The notes: generated by a model not told the origin, from the letters alone. 64,000 nucleotides of DNA from Rhodocyclaceae bacterium (GCA_016791115.1 JAEUNL010000032.1:36558-100557); one strand, 5' to 3'; counted from the stretch's first letter, positions 48,339-57,470 are shown. Numbers and translations: made by a program.

Positions 48339-48817
48339 ACAAGGCGGCCATGCATGGCGCGTTGGACGCCCTCGAAAAAGCGGTCTCCGGGGCAGAGCGG
48401 ATCGCGCGCCATCAGCTGGACAGCGCATGGTCGATGATCCGCGGCACGATCGACGGCGCCGGCGTACCTGCGGATCCAAAGCAGGATGCGCTCGACGCCT
48501 GGCGCAGCGAGAGACTGCAGCCCTTGGTGTTGCGATTCCTCGATGATTCGCGGCGGCACTTCGAGCTCAGCGTCCTGGCGCAACAGCAGGTTACCGACGT
48601 GGCGGAAGAGCAGTTTGCAGAGTTCGCACTGCGCTCTGCGCAGACTATCGAGCGCCTGTCTCGGGATCATGACGCCGAGATGGCGCCCTTTCTCGATACG
48701 GTTCGCCGTACGGTCGAGATCAGCGCCAGCACGCTGGACGAGATGCGGCGCATGACGCGCCAGCTGGCACTGCTTGCGGCAGTGGGGGTGGTTGCGACCG
48801 GCGTTCAGCCGCGATAG
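48302..48817 (+). CDS. Phasin-like helical protein
   Basis: A 171-aa, mostly helical protein. EVIALNKAAMHGALDALEKA and VSGAERIARHQLDSAWSMI resemble the phasin-family opening (proteins coating polyhydroxyalkanoate granules); later helices RLQPLVLRFLDDSRRHFELS and EEQFAEFALRSAQTIERLSR continue the amphipathic pattern. The C-terminus is hydrophobic (LALLAAVGVVATG). GAGGAAA precedes the ATG. It overlaps the STAS gene by 37 bases, so the two are co-expressed. Phasin identity is tentative. Confidence 0.6.
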   Translation: MQDAVIHEVIALNKAAMHGALDALEKAVSGAERIARHQLDSAWSMIRGTIDGAGVPADPKQDALDAWRSERLQPLVLRFLDDSRRHFELSVLAQQQVTDVAEEQFAEFALRSAQTIERLSRDHDAEMAPFLDTVRRTVEISASTLDEMRRMTRQLALLAAVGVVATGVQPR

Positions 48818-48888
48818 ATCGAGTTGCGCGCGCCGCTCCACGGCGCGAGTCCCTCGCCGGGCGAGGAGTGCCCCGCAAGTTGTTTGCG

Positions 48889-49509
48889 CTATGGCTGGCG
48901 CGGCTGTGCCTGAGCGAGCGTCGACCGTTGCCACGACCACTTGCCTTCCCAGGCGCTGCGCACGAGGTTCGGATACTCGGGCTGGCCAAGGCTGCCGTTG
49001 TAACGGCCCAGCGCGCGATACAGGTCGCCCTTTTCGATGTCGAGGTAGTGGCGCAGGATCGTGCACCCGAAGCGCAGGTTGGTGCGCATGTGGAAGAGGT
49101 TGCTGTCGGAGTTGCCGATCAGCTTGGCCCAGAAAGGCATGATCTGCATATAGCCGCGCGCGCCCGCACTGGAAACGGCGTACTTTCGGAATCCGCTCTC
49201 GACGTTGATCAGCCCGAGCACCATCTGCGGGTCCAGTCCGGAGCGTGTCGCCTCGTAATGTACAGTCTTGAGGAAATCGATGCGCGCCTGCGGGTCCGGC
49301 ATCTTGTTGCGCAGGCGGTGCGACATTTCCGACAGCCAGGCGATTTTCTCCTCCGAACTGGCAAAGCGCGAATCCGGCGAAGCCTGGTCGCTCACGGCCG
49401 CATGCAGCGCTGCGCGAACGCTGGCTGCCAGCGGCTCGTACTGCTGGTTGCCGGCCCGCGCCAGCGGTGACAACCAGAATCCGATCAGCAGGCAGGCCAG
49501 AAGGCGCAT
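48889..49509 (-). CDS. Lytic transglycosylase (SLT domain)
   Basis: 206 aa. A signal peptide (RLLACLLIGFWLSPLARA) is followed by an SLT/GH23 domain with catalytic Glu in GLINVESGFRKYAVSSAGAR and GYMQIMPFWAKLIG, then NLRFGCTILRHYLDIEKGDL and ALGRYNGSLG. It cleaves peptidoglycan glycan strands with 1,6-anhydro formation. It lies seven bases downstream of proS on the - strand. The ATG at 49509 gives a correct signal peptide. Confidence 0.92.
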   Translation of the reverse strand: MRLLACLLIGFWLSPLARAGNQQYEPLAASVRAALHAAVSDQASPDSRFASSEEKIAWLSEMSHRLRNKMPDPQARIDFLKTVHYEATRSGLDPQMVLGLINVESGFRKYAVSSAGARGYMQIMPFWAKLIGNSDSNLFHMRTNLRFGCTILRHYLDIEKGDLYRALGRYNGSLGQPEYPNLVRSAWEGKWSWQRSTLAQAQPRQP

Positions 49510-49516
49510 GGATAGG

Positions 49517-51241
49517 TCATCCGCGAAGGCGCTGGCCTGCGAAGCCCGCCAGATCTGCCATTGCGACCGGGGTGGCCTGGGCGTCCCGCCGAGCCTGGTA
49601 TTCAGCCTTGCCATCTTTCAGGCCGCGCTCGCCGATGACCACGCGATGCGGAATGCCGATCAACTCGCAATCGGCGAACATGACGCCGGGACGCTCGTCG
49701 CGGTCGTCGAGCAGAACATCGTGGCCGGCGGCCGTGAGTTCTGCGTAGAGCTTGTCGGCGGCTTCGCGGACGGCTGCGCTCTTGTGATAGCCGACCGGCA
49801 CGATGGCCAGCTCGAACGGCGCAATCGCCTGTGGCCAAATGATGCCGCGTTCGTCGAAATTCTGTTCGATCGCCGCGCCGACGATGCGCGAGACGCCGAT
49901 TCCGTAGCAGCCCATTTCCATGATTTCGGGCTTGCCCTGCTCGTTGAGGAAGGAGGCCTTCATCGCCTCAGCATACTTGGTGCGCAACTGGAAGATGTGG
50001 CCGACTTCGATGCCGCGGCACAATTCGAGCGCGCCCTTGCCGTCCGGCGACGGGTCGCCGCTGACGACGTTGCGCAGATCGGCGACGGCTTGGGGATCGG
50101 GCAGATCGCGCACAAAATTGACGCCAGTGATGTGGAAGCCGGCATCGTTCGCGCCGCAGACGAAGTCGCTCATCGCCGCGACGGTGCGATCCGCAAACAC
50201 GGCGACGCCGGAGACGCCGACCGGTCCGATGTAGCCGGGCTTGCAGCCGAGCGCGGCGACGATTTCTTCGTCGCGCGCGAAACGGAATTCGCCGATCGCC
50301 TTGGCGGCCTTGATCTCGTTGAGGTCGTGGTCGCCGCGCAGCAGCAGCAGCGCGAAGCGGCCCGCCTCGCCTTCGGCGATGTCGTTGCGGATCACCGCGA
50401 TCGCCTTGACCATCGATTGCACCGACACATTGAGAAACTCCGCGACGTCCTCGCAGCGGATCTTGCCCGGGGTGGCGACTTTCTGCATGGACTGCGTGGC
50501 CGCGCCGCGCGCTGCGGACGGCGCCAAGGCTTCGGCCAGTTCCACGTTGGCGGCAAAGTCCGACGCGGGGCAGAACGCGATCGCGTCTTCGCCTGAATCG
50601 GCCAGCACGTGGAATTCGTGCGAGCCGGTGCCGCCGATCGAGCCGGTGTCGGCTGCCACGGCCCGGAACTGCAGCCCGAGACGGGTGAAGATGCGCGAGT
50701 AGGTGTCGTACATGTTGCGGTATTCGCGCTCGAGATCGGCGTAGTTCGAATGGAATGAGTAACCGTCCTTCATCAGGAACTCGCGTCCGCGCATGACGCC
50801 GAAGCGCGGCCGGATCTCGTCGCGGAATTTGGACTGGATCTGGTAGAGATGTAACGGCAGCTGGCGGTAGCTCTTGATCTCCCGCCGGGCGACGTCAGTG
50901 ATCACTTCTTCGTGCGTCGGGCCGATGACGAAATCGCGCTGGTGGCGATCCTTGAAGCGCAGCAGTTCGGGGCCGTACTTCTCCCAGCGGCCGGTTTCCT
51001 GCCACAGTTCGGCCGGCACCACGGCAGGCATCAGCAGTTCGATGGCGCCGGCGCGGTTCATCTCCTCCCGCACGATGTTCTCGACCTTGCGCAGCACGCG
51101 CAGCCCGAGCGGCATCCAGGTATAGATGCCGCCCGCGAGGCGCTTGATCAGCCCGGCACGCAGCATGAGCTTGTGGCTGACGATTTCGGCGTCGGAGGGG
51201 GCTTCTTTCAGGGTGGCGAGAAAAAACTTCGAAGAGCGCAT
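49517..51241 (-). CDS. proS: Prolyl-tRNA synthetase
   Basis: 574 aa, bacterial type with an editing INS domain (about residues 230-380, [20 protein letters not shown] to [20 protein letters not shown]). It shows class II motifs [20 protein letters not shown] (motif 2 region) and [17 protein letters not shown] (motif 3), and an anticodon-binding C-terminus. The ATG at 51241 gives the family start [19 protein letters not shown], though no good ribosome-binding site is seen. It diverges from rppH. Confidence 0.96.
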   Translation of the reverse strand: MRSSKFFLATLKEAPSDAEIVSHKLMLRAGLIKRLAGGIYTWMPLGLRVLRKVENIVREEMNRAGAIELLMPAVVPAELWQETGRWEKYGPELLRFKDRHQRDFVIGPTHEEVITDVARREIKSYRQLPLHLYQIQSKFRDEIRPRFGVMRGREFLMKDGYSFHSNYADLEREYRNMYDTYSRIFTRLGLQFRAVAADTGSIGGTGSHEFHVLADSGEDAIAFCPASDFAANVELAEALAPSAARGAATQSMQKVATPGKIRCEDVAEFLNVSVQSMVKAIAVIRNDIAEGEAGRFALLLLRGDHDLNEIKAAKAIGEFRFARDEEIVAALGCKPGYIGPVGVSGVAVFADRTVAAMSDFVCGANDAGFHITGVNFVRDLPDPQAVADLRNVVSGDPSPDGKGALELCRGIEVGHIFQLRTKYAEAMKASFLNEQGKPEIMEMGCYGIGVSRIVGAAIEQNFDERGIIWPQAIAPFELAIVPVGYHKSAAVREAADKLYAELTAAGHDVLLDDRDERPGVMFADCELIGIPHRVVIGERGLKDGKAEYQARRDAQATPVAMADLAGFAGQRLRG

Positions 51242-51389
51242 GGGGAGCAAGGCAAGTATCGGATAAACCACGGATTCTATCCCAGTGTGGGGCGCCTCGT
51301 GCGGTGTTCGGGCTATGCCTGTGGCGCCTTTGCAAGCCTGGTGAAATGTGGAAGAATCGTTTCAATCAATTGATTTCAAGGTAACCATC

Positions 51390-51992
51390 ATGCTCGATCG
51401 TGAAGGCTACCGCCCGAACGTCGGCATCATCCTGGTCAACGCGCGCAACGAGGTCTTCTGGGGCAAGCGGATACGCGAACACGCCTGGCAGTTCCCGCAA
51501 GGGGGCATCAAGCACGGCGAAACGCCGGAGCAGGCGATGTACCGTGAGCTGTACGAAGAAGTCGGATTGCGCCCGGACCATGTGCAGATCCTCGGGCGCA
51601 CGCGGGACTGGCTGCGCTACGACGTTCCGCGTCAATGGATCAAGCGCGAGTTCCGTTCGACTTACCGCGGCCAGAAGCAGATCTGGTTTCTGTTGCGACT
51701 GGTGGGGCGCGACTGCGACGTATGCCTGCGAGCGAGCGAGCATCCGGAGTTCGACGCTTGGCGCTGGAGCAGCTTCTGGGTGCCGCTGGATTCCGTGATC
51801 GAGTTCAAGCGCGAGGTCTATCAGCTTGCACTCCAGGAGTTGTCGCGCATCCTTTTCCGGCCACTGAAGGATGTCCGTAGGCCGGGATCGTCACATCGGG
51901 CGGAGCCGGTACAGGCGCAACCCGGAGAGGATGCGGAGTCCTCTGCCGTCGAGTTCGCTGCAGGTACCGCGGATCGGGTGCCGCACGACTGA
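51390..51992 (+). CDS. rppH: RNA pyrophosphohydrolase RppH
   Basis: A 200-aa NUDIX enzyme that removes pyrophosphate from mRNA 5' ends to start RNase E decay. [20 protein letters not shown] and [20 protein letters not shown] with RELYEEVGL (NUDIX box), then [20 protein letters not shown], are RppH-specific. The ATG at 51390 is the family start; AAGG lies upstream. The C-terminal 40 aa are poorly conserved and disordered. The proS/rppH divergent pair is typical of betaproteobacteria. Confidence 0.95.
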   Translation: MLDREGYRPNVGIILVNARNEVFWGKRIREHAWQFPQGGIKHGETPEQAMYRELYEEVGLRPDHVQILGRTRDWLRYDVPRQWIKREFRSTYRGQKQIWFLLRLVGRDCDVCLRASEHPEFDAWRWSSFWVPLDSVIEFKREVYQLALQELSRILFRPLKDVRRPGSSHRAEPVQAQPGEDAESSAVEFAAGTADRVPHD

Positions 51993-52184
51993 TTTTCGGC
52001 CGCTACCTACGCAGTCGTTCCCCTGCAGTCCCAGGTGGGCGGTAGGGGAATCCCATTGGCCCGATTCTCGGGTCGAACGAACGAATCCCGCGATCTAGAA
52101 TCAAAACAAACCGGCGCTGCCGCGTGCATAGGCACAACGAGATCCGGTTGCAAAAGCCCATCAACCTGATGACGGAGGCTGACC

Positions 52185-52781
52185 ATGGTTCGAGAGCGCT
52201 ACAACGCGATTCCTTCACGCAGCCTGGCTTCATGTGCGCCGAGTGGGTTGCCCGAGACGATGGTGCCGCCGCGGGTTGCGATCGATTCTCCCGCGATCGA
52301 GGTCATGACCGATTTGAGGCGCGTGCCGGCAGTTTCCATCGGCCCGGATGTCGGTCTGGACCATGCCAACAACGCCATGATCCTGCGCGGCGTGCGGCTA
52401 TTGCTGGTGGTCGGCGACGACGGCACGGTGATCGGCACCGTCGGCGCCACCGACATATTGGGAGAGCGCCCCTTGCAGCGAACGAGCGAAAAACGGGTGA
52501 ACCGGAACGAACTAGTTGTGCGCGACGTAATGGTTCCAGCGGATGACGCCGATGTGCTCGATCTCGGCGATGTGCTCCACGCCGAGGTCGGCCACGTCGT
52601 GGCGACGCTGGAGCGTCTCGGACGGCAGCATGTGCTGGTCGTCGATCGCGATGCCGCCGAGGGGTCGCTGGTACGAGGCATATTTTCGGCCACGCAGATT
52701 GCCCGGCAACTGGGGGTTGCGTTGCAGACCACCGAAATTGCACGAACGTTTGCGCAGATCGAATCCACGTTTGCCGGTTGA
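52185..52781 (+). CDS. CBS-domain protein
   Basis: 198 aa with two CBS motifs: about residues 35-95 (IEVMTDLRRVPAVSIGPDVG, then LLVVGDDGTVIGTVGATDIL) and about 110-185 (VVRDVMVPADDADVLDLGDV, then HVLVVDRDAAEGSLVRGIFS). CBS pairs bind adenosine nucleotides and act as energy sensors. It is a stand-alone protein with no catalytic partner domain. GGAGG lies upstream of the ATG. The 192 bases between rppH and this gene show no other feature beyond its probable promoter. Confidence 0.87.
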   Translation: MVRERYNAIPSRSLASCAPSGLPETMVPPRVAIDSPAIEVMTDLRRVPAVSIGPDVGLDHANNAMILRGVRLLLVVGDDGTVIGTVGATDILGERPLQRTSEKRVNRNELVVRDVMVPADDADVLDLGDVLHAEVGHVVATLERLGRQHVLVVDRDAAEGSLVRGIFSATQIARQLGVALQTTEIARTFAQIESTFAG

Positions 52782-52819
52782 GTCGACGGTATCGATGGTG
52801 TTGCGCTGACAGGTTCAAA

Positions 52820-52848
52820 TTGACACGCAAAAATCCGATTTCTATACT
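52820..52848 (+). promoter_or_regulatory. Near-consensus sigma70 promoter of rubrerythrin gene
   Basis: TTGACA (52820-52825), a 17-base spacer and TATACT (52843-52848) form an almost perfect housekeeping promoter, 56 bases before the rubrerythrin ATG. AAGGAG in the leader completes a strong expression signal. No OxyR or PerR site was recognised. Confidence 0.85.
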
Positions 52849-52904
52849 CAGTCTAAAAGACAGATAACTTCTTGTTTCGTCTCAACCACCAGAAGGAGAT
52901 GTTC

Positions 52905-53324
52905 ATGCAACTCAAGGGTTCGAAAACGGAAGACAACCTGAAGGCCGCGTTTGCCGGCGAATCTCAAGCCAACCGTCGCTATCTGTACTTCGCGGCAAAG
53001 GCCGACGTGGAAGGCCAGAACGACGTTGCCGCTGTGTTTCGTTCGACCGCGGAAGGTGAAACGGGCCACGCACATGGTCACCTCGAGTATCTGGAGACCT
53101 GTGGCGATCCCGCAACGGGTTTGCCCTTCGGCTCGACGCGTCTGAACCTCAAGACGGCCATCGCCGGGGAAACCCACGAGTACACCGATATGTATCCTGG
53201 CATGGGCAAGACGGCCCGCGAAGAGGGGTTCGACGAGATCGCAGACTGGTTCGAAACGCTCGCGAAGGCCGAGCGTTCTCACGCCAATCGCTTCCAGAAG
53301 GCCTTGGATGTGTTGACGGACTGA
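52905..53324 (+). CDS. Rubrerythrin (di-iron domain only)
   Basis: 139 aa. A four-helix di-iron bundle with ligands E19 ([12 protein letters not shown]), E52 and H55 ([10 protein letters not shown]), E89 and E92 ([14 protein letters not shown]) and E123/H126 ([10 protein letters not shown]). There is no C-terminal rubredoxin domain, so it depends on an external electron donor. Rubrerythrins reduce hydrogen peroxide. The Fe-S protein gene downstream is a candidate donor. The start at 52905 follows AAGGAG; an in-frame upstream ATG lies ahead of the ribosome-binding site. Confidence 0.93.
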   Translation: MQLKGSKTEDNLKAAFAGESQANRRYLYFAAKADVEGQNDVAAVFRSTAEGETGHAHGHLEYLETCGDPATGLPFGSTRLNLKTAIAGETHEYTDMYPGMGKTAREEGFDEIADWFETLAKAERSHANRFQKALDVLTD

Positions 53325-53348
53325 GCGTCCGCACGAGTTGGGAAGTCA

Positions 53349-53376
53349 GGCGGGGCGCATCGAAATGTGCCCCGCC
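53349..53376 (+). terminator. 12-bp hairpin between rubrerythrin and Fe-S genes
   Basis: GGCGGGGCGCAT (53349-53360) pairs with ATGTGCCCCGCC (53365-53376), with one G-U pair, around a CGAA tetraloop. There is no U-tract, so it is more likely to stabilise the rubrerythrin message or cause partial termination, giving more rubrerythrin than Fe-S protein. Confidence 0.5.
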
Positions 53377-53408
53377 TTCGTGTCTCGCGTCCCGCAAGAG
53401 GAGAAAAC

Positions 53409-54749
53409 ATGACAGTGCGCGAGGGCAGTCTGGAAGCCCCGAAGCGGCATCCCCTGGACTGGAAGAATCCCGAGTTCTATGACGAGGAAAAACTTTACGC
53501 AGAGCTGGAGCGTACCTATGACATCTGCCATGGATGCCGCCGCTGTGTGAGTCTTTGCAATGCCTTCCCGAAACTCTTCGACCTGATAGACGAGGGAGAA
53601 TCGGGCGAACTCGATTCCGTACCGAAGCAGAAGTACTGGGATGTCGTTGACCAGTGCTATCTCTGTGACATGTGCTTCATGACCAAGTGCCCTTACGTGC
53701 CGCCTCACGAGTGGAATCTTGATTTCCCGCACCTCATGCTTAGGGCGAAGGCGGTGAAGTTCAGAAAGGGCGAAGTGAGGATGCGCGATAAGTTGCTGAC
53801 CAGTACCGATGCGCTCGGAAAGCTTGCTGCCATTCCCGTCGTCGCGCAGACCGTCAATGCGGTGAATGGTGTCGGTGTCGCGCGCAGCGTGATGCAAAGC
53901 GTCCTTGGCGTTCACAAGGATCGCGAATTGCCGCCCTTTGCGCCGACCAAGTTTCGCGCGGGAGCGAAGCCGAACGGAAGCTTTGCCGTTCGTGCCGGCG
54001 AGCGGGCGCCGGGCAAGGTCGCGATTTATTCGACTTGCTATGTGAACTACAACGAGCCGGGCATCGGCAACGACCTGCTTGCGCTGCTCGCGCACAACGA
54101 GATCCCGTCGGTGCTGGTCGAGAAAGAGGCCTGTTGCGGCATGCCCAAGCTCGAACTCGGTGACTTGCAGCAGGTAGAGAGACTCAAGGACATCAACATA
54201 CCTGTGCTTGTGCGCCTCGCACGGGAAGGATATGCAATCCTTGCGCCGATTCCGTCGTGCGCACTGATGTTCAAGAGTGAACTACCGTTGATGTTTCCGA
54301 ATGATGTCGATGTTGCGGCCGTTGCTGAAGCAATGTTCGACCCGTTCGAGTATTTCATGCTTCGCCGGAAGGACGGACTGCTCAAGACCGACTTCAAGCA
54401 GCCCCTCGGCAAGGTCTCGTACCACATTCCATGCCACTCCCGGGTGCAGAACATCGGCCAGAAGACCCGCGAAACGCTGCAGCTTGTTCCCGATACGACA
54501 GTGAATACCGTCGAACGCTGTGCCGGTCACGATGGCACGTGGGGTGTCAAGGAAGAGTATTTCGCCATGTCGATGAAGATCGGACGACCGGTGTTCAGGG
54601 CGATGGCGTCCACCGAACCCGACTACATCAGTTCAGATTGCCCGATCGCCGGCCGACACATCCAGCAAGGCATTCGTGATGGCGGAACGCAAAGCCACGC
54701 CCGGAAGGCGCATCCGCTAACGTTGCTGCGCATCGCATACGGCATCTGA
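53409..54749 (+). CDS. Fe-S oxidoreductase, GlpC/HdrD-like
   Basis: 446 aa. Two 4Fe-4S motifs are C40/C43/C46/C50 (CHGCRRCVSLC) and C83/C86/C89/C94 (CYLCDMCFMTKCP). Two cysteine-rich (CCG) domains follow: ACCGMPKLELGD and, later, CHSRVQNIGQK with RCAGHDGTWG, the architecture of heterodisulfide reductase subunit D and GlpC. It is a soluble electron-transfer protein. No glycerol-3-phosphate dehydrogenase GlpA/B is adjacent, so GlpC itself is unlikely. It lies between rubrerythrin and DUF3501 and could supply electrons to the di-iron site. GAGGAG precedes the ATG. Confidence 0.9.
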   Translation: MTVREGSLEAPKRHPLDWKNPEFYDEEKLYAELERTYDICHGCRRCVSLCNAFPKLFDLIDEGESGELDSVPKQKYWDVVDQCYLCDMCFMTKCPYVPPHEWNLDFPHLMLRAKAVKFRKGEVRMRDKLLTSTDALGKLAAIPVVAQTVNAVNGVGVARSVMQSVLGVHKDRELPPFAPTKFRAGAKPNGSFAVRAGERAPGKVAIYSTCYVNYNEPGIGNDLLALLAHNEIPSVLVEKEACCGMPKLELGDLQQVERLKDINIPVLVRLAREGYAILAPIPSCALMFKSELPLMFPNDVDVAAVAEAMFDPFEYFMLRRKDGLLKTDFKQPLGKVSYHIPCHSRVQNIGQKTRETLQLVPDTTVNTVERCAGHDGTWGVKEEYFAMSMKIGRPVFRAMASTEPDYISSDCPIAGRHIQQGIRDGGTQSHARKAHPLTLLRIAYGI

Positions 54750-54788
54750 ACATCTCGAATGCTTGAGGAAATACGCCGGAGACGTTTC

Positions 54789-55373
54789 ATGCCCCAGATC
54801 ACTCGTGAGAGCTTGCTGTCGCTGGAATCCTATGCTCGGCAGCGCGGAGAATTCCGCGTGCGCGTGATGGCGCACAAGAAAAATCGTACGTTACATGTGG
54901 GAAGCAACGTTACGCTGATTTTCGAAGACGAATTGACGGTGCGCTACCAGATCCAGGAAATGTTGCGCATCGAGCGAACCTTCGAAGAGTCCGGAATCGT
55001 GGGTGAACTGGACGCCTACAATCCCTTGGTGCCTGATGGCAGCAACTGGAAAGCAACGATGCTCATTGAGTATCCGGACGTTGACGACCGGCAACTGTGG
55101 TTGGCACGTTTGATCGGTATCGAGGACAGGGTGTGGGTCCAGGTCGCTGGCAACGAGCGTGTTTTCGCCGTGGCGGACGAAGATCTGGAGCGGGAGAACG
55201 AGCAGAAGACTTCGTCGGTGCATTTCCTCCGATTCGAGTTGAATGAGACAATGAAGGCCGCGTTGCGTGGCGGGGCGGATGTCGCGGCCGGCATCGATCA
55301 TCCGCAATACGAAGCCTTGGTTTCGCCCGTGCCGGGCAACATACGAATGTCATTATGCGGGGATCTGGATTGA
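54789..55373 (+). CDS. DUF3501 family protein
   Basis: 194 aa, unknown function. ITRESLLSLESYARQRGEFR, VGSNVTLIFEDELTVRYQIQ and NPLVPDGSNWKATMLIEYPD are the family core; no cofactor motif or membrane segment is visible. It follows the Fe-S gene by 39 bases with GGAG seven bases upstream of its ATG. Its repeated company is rubrerythrin and a GlpC-like protein, which argues for a role in the same redox process. Its stop overlaps the next start by 19 bases. Confidence 0.85.
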   Translation: MPQITRESLLSLESYARQRGEFRVRVMAHKKNRTLHVGSNVTLIFEDELTVRYQIQEMLRIERTFEESGIVGELDAYNPLVPDGSNWKATMLIEYPDVDDRQLWLARLIGIEDRVWVQVAGNERVFAVADEDLERENEQKTSSVHFLRFELNETMKAALRGGADVAAGIDHPQYEALVSPVPGNIRMSLCGDLD

Positions 55374-55900
55374 CAAAGTTCTTTCGGGTACTACTGGTTG
55401 TGGTTCTCTCTGCAGCAGGAGGCGGCATCGCAGCCGCTGCGCCTGCAGCCGACGACGGTGAGGAGCAGCAGCGGCCGGCGGTGGAGAAGGAGGTCGCGTT
55501 TCCTGCGTTTCCTGCCACGGAGTCCCTGATTCCGGTCTATGCGGGAGTGACGAGCACCAACCGCTTCCTGCTCGATCAGACTTCGATTTCGATAGGTGAT
55601 GATGATGTTGTCCGATTCGTGCTCGTCACTCGTTCTGCCAGTGGCGTGGAGAATGTGAGTTTCGAGGGGATTCGCTGTGATTCGCTGGAACGTCGCATCT
55701 ACGCCTTGGGGCGCTCTGACCGGACGTGGTCAAAGTCGCGCAATTCCAACTGGATGGCGATCAGTAGCAGCACGGTGTCCCTGCCGCACTGGGATCTGGC
55801 CAAGCGGTATTTTTGCGATTACGGGCTACCGGTCAGTTCGCCGCGTCATGTGATCGACGCAATCCGGCGTGGCAGTCAGCCGGGTTGGCTTGGTTCCTGA
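55355..55900 (+). CDS. CNP1-like exported protein
   Basis: 181 aa with a signal peptide ([22 protein letters not shown]). The mature domain has [40 protein letters not shown] and [14 protein letters not shown], which fit the CNP1-like family of betaproteobacterial envelope proteins; the two cysteines may form a disulfide. The function is unknown. It overlaps DUF3501 by 19 bases and so is probably co-transcribed, though its role may be separate. Confidence 0.78.
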   Translation: MRGSGLTKFFRVLLVVVLSAAGGGIAAAAPAADDGEEQQRPAVEKEVAFPAFPATESLIPVYAGVTSTNRFLLDQTSISIGDDDVVRFVLVTRSASGVENVSFEGIRCDSLERRIYALGRSDRTWSKSRNSNWMAISSSTVSLPHWDLAKRYFCDYGLPVSSPRHVIDAIRRGSQPGWLGS

Positions 55901-55970
55901 ATGGTTTCGATGCATGCGGAAATCATGTTTGCCACGCTCCGTGTGGATTGAAGTACGCCTGAGGGGGCAA

Positions 55971-56591
55971 ATGATTGACAGATTGATATGTGAATTCGAC
56001 AAAGGATTGCGCACGGTTTTTTCCAACGCGCGATCCGGGCGACAGATTCCCGGTGACAATCTCCCGGACGTAGAGATGTCGGATGCGGATCGTCGTCATG
56101 TTGCGGCCTTGATGCGCGTGAATCACGTCGGCGAGATCTGCGCGCAGGCGCTATATCAGGGGCAGGCGATCATGTCGAGTCAGCCGTTGATCAAGTCTGC
56201 ACTTGAGCAGGCTGCCAACGAGGAAACCGAACACCTTGCCTGGACGGAGCACCGCATCGCCGAACTGGGTGGGCGCAAAAGTTTGCTGAACCCCGTTTGG
56301 TACGGTGGCGCTTTGGCAATCGGATTGCTGGCTGGCCGGTTTGGAGACGCATGGAATCTCGGATTCCTTGCTGAAACGGAGCGCCAAGTGGAGGCGCATC
56401 TGGATGGACATCTGACACGCGTTCCCGACGCAGACCGGAAAACGTTGGCAATCGTCGAGCAAATGAAGGCAGACGAGATTCGTCATGCCGACACCGCAAT
56501 AAACCTTGGCGCACGGGAACTGCCGCATGCAGTCAAGATCATCATGAAAGCGGCCTCAAAGATCATGACGACCGCGGCCTATCGTATTTGA
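55971..56591 (+). CDS. coq7: Demethoxyubiquinone hydroxylase Coq7
   Basis: A 206-aa di-iron monooxygenase hydroxylating 2-polyprenyl-3-methyl-6-methoxybenzoquinol in ubiquinone synthesis. Ligand helices are [28 protein letters not shown] (ExxH), [14 protein letters not shown] and [13 protein letters not shown]. The ATG at 55971 is preceded by GAGGGGG; longer in-frame starts lack support. It is the bacterial Coq7 type used where UbiF is absent. Confidence 0.94.
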   Translation: MIDRLICEFDKGLRTVFSNARSGRQIPGDNLPDVEMSDADRRHVAALMRVNHVGEICAQALYQGQAIMSSQPLIKSALEQAANEETEHLAWTEHRIAELGGRKSLLNPVWYGGALAIGLLAGRFGDAWNLGFLAETERQVEAHLDGHLTRVPDADRKTLAIVEQMKADEIRHADTAINLGARELPHAVKIIMKAASKIMTTAAYRI

Positions 56592-56609
56592 GGTATTTGT
56601 CAGACGCCT

Positions 56610-57032
56610 TCAGCCTTTCTCGGGAACAATCTCCCAGTCGTGGGTCATCTGGGCGGTTTTTCCGAGCATGATGGATGCGGAGCAATATTTTTCTGCAGAG
56701 AGTTTGACCGCACGGTCGACCATTTCAGGCTTGAGGTTGTCTCCCGTAACCCGAAAATGAAAGTGGACCCGCGTGAACACTTTCGGGTCGGTATCGGCTC
56801 GTTCCGCCTTAAGGGTGACCTCGCAGCCCGTCACCGTCTGGCGGCTTTTCTTCAGGATCATCACGACGTCGAACGCGGTACAGCCGCCTGTTCCGGCCAG
56901 CACGGTCTCCATGGGGCGCGGCGCAAGATTGCGGCCTCCGGAATCGGGCGGGCCGTCCATTACAAGTGTGTGTCCCGACCCCGTTTCGGCGAGGAAGGTC
57001 ATGCCATCAACCCACTGAACCTTGCATTCCAT
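56610..57032 (-). CDS. OsmC family protein (YhfA-like)
   Basis: 140 aa. OsmC/Ohr-fold with the two redox cysteines C51 (TGGCTAFDVVMIL) and C117 (SAEKYCSASIMLG). The start VQWVDGMTFLAETGSGH lines up with E. coli YhfA from its first residue, which supports ATG 57032 (AAAGGAAA upstream) over 57050. YhfA-type members may detoxify organic peroxides, but their activity is less clear than Ohr. It converges on coq7. Confidence 0.9.
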   Translation of the reverse strand: MECKVQWVDGMTFLAETGSGHTLVMDGPPDSGGRNLAPRPMETVLAGTGGCTAFDVVMILKKSRQTVTGCEVTLKAERADTDPKVFTRVHFHFRVTGDNLKPEMVDRAVKLSAEKYCSASIMLGKTAQMTHDWEIVPEKG

Positions 57033-57274
57033 GTTGGCTTTTCCTTTCATTTCAATGACAACGGCGATTCTAGCGCAGCACTTGCAAGACCGACCGGTCT
57101 GCGTGTCGACAGGGAAGCCGAATTTGCCTCACAAACGACCGGGCGGGCGCATAGAACAGCCCATTTGAATCCGGCAGCACGAAGCATGGAGAGAGTGAAA
57201 TCAATGATTATCAGTTAGTTGGGGTTGTTTTATGAGATTCCGTGGAATTCTGTGACGCGCTGCACAAATATTTC

Positions 57275-57303
57275 TTGCATTGCACAAGAAGTTTGGCCAT
57301 AAT
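57275..57303 (+). promoter_or_regulatory. Promoter of the 57.3-57.4 kb small transcript
   Basis: TTGCAT (57275-57280), a 17-base spacer and CATAAT (57298-57303). The start would be near 57310, about 90 bases before an intrinsic terminator. The stretch from 57033 to here holds no gene; part of it is the osmC upstream region. Confidence 0.55.
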
Positions 57304-57309
57304 GGAGTC

Positions 57310-57428
57310 GTTGTTGAGCAGCAAATCAAAGTTAGGTGACTTGATCTGGCTGGCTCACAGAGTGTCTCCTCCACCCTCCTCCTTTGGTGTGGATTCAGCG
57401 CAACCCGGTCCGGGTTGCGCTTTTTTTT
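57310..57428 (+). ncRNA. Candidate sRNA with triple anti-Shine-Dalgarno motif
   Basis: About 119 nt from the predicted start to the end of the terminator U-tract. The CU-rich stretch at 57366-57385 contains CCUCC at 57368-57372, 57375-57379 and 57378-57382, each complementary to Shine-Dalgarno sequences. It ends in a GCGCAACCCG/CGGGTTGCGC stem with eight U, the form favoured by Hfq-binding sRNAs. No reading frame with a ribosome-binding site was found. The rplM promoter lies after the terminator, so this unit is separate and not an attenuator for rplM. The 5' end and existence need experimental support. Confidence 0.6.
57398..57428 (+). terminator. Strong intrinsic terminator upstream of rplM promoter
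   Basis: GCGCAACCCG (57398-57407) pairs perfectly with CGGGTTGCGC (57411-57420), immediately followed by eight T (57421-57428). Confidence 0.9.
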
Positions 57429-57441
57429 GGTCGAATTGGGT

Positions 57442-57470
57442 TTGACACGGCCCTCGGCAGCAGATATATT
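57442..57470 (+). promoter_or_regulatory. rplM-rpsI promoter
   Basis: TTGACA (57442-57447), a 17-base spacer and TATATT (57465-57470): a near-consensus sigma70 promoter, 44 bases before the rplM ATG and 13 bases after the preceding terminator. Confidence 0.85.

Noticed and set aside
49268..50596. 442-codon + strand open frame opposite proS
   Set aside because: Low-complexity Ala/Arg/Asp composition; proS motifs are intact on the - strand.
57310..57428. Attenuator leader of rplM
   Set aside because: A separate near-consensus promoter for rplM lies after the terminator, so attenuation of rplM is not needed to explain it.
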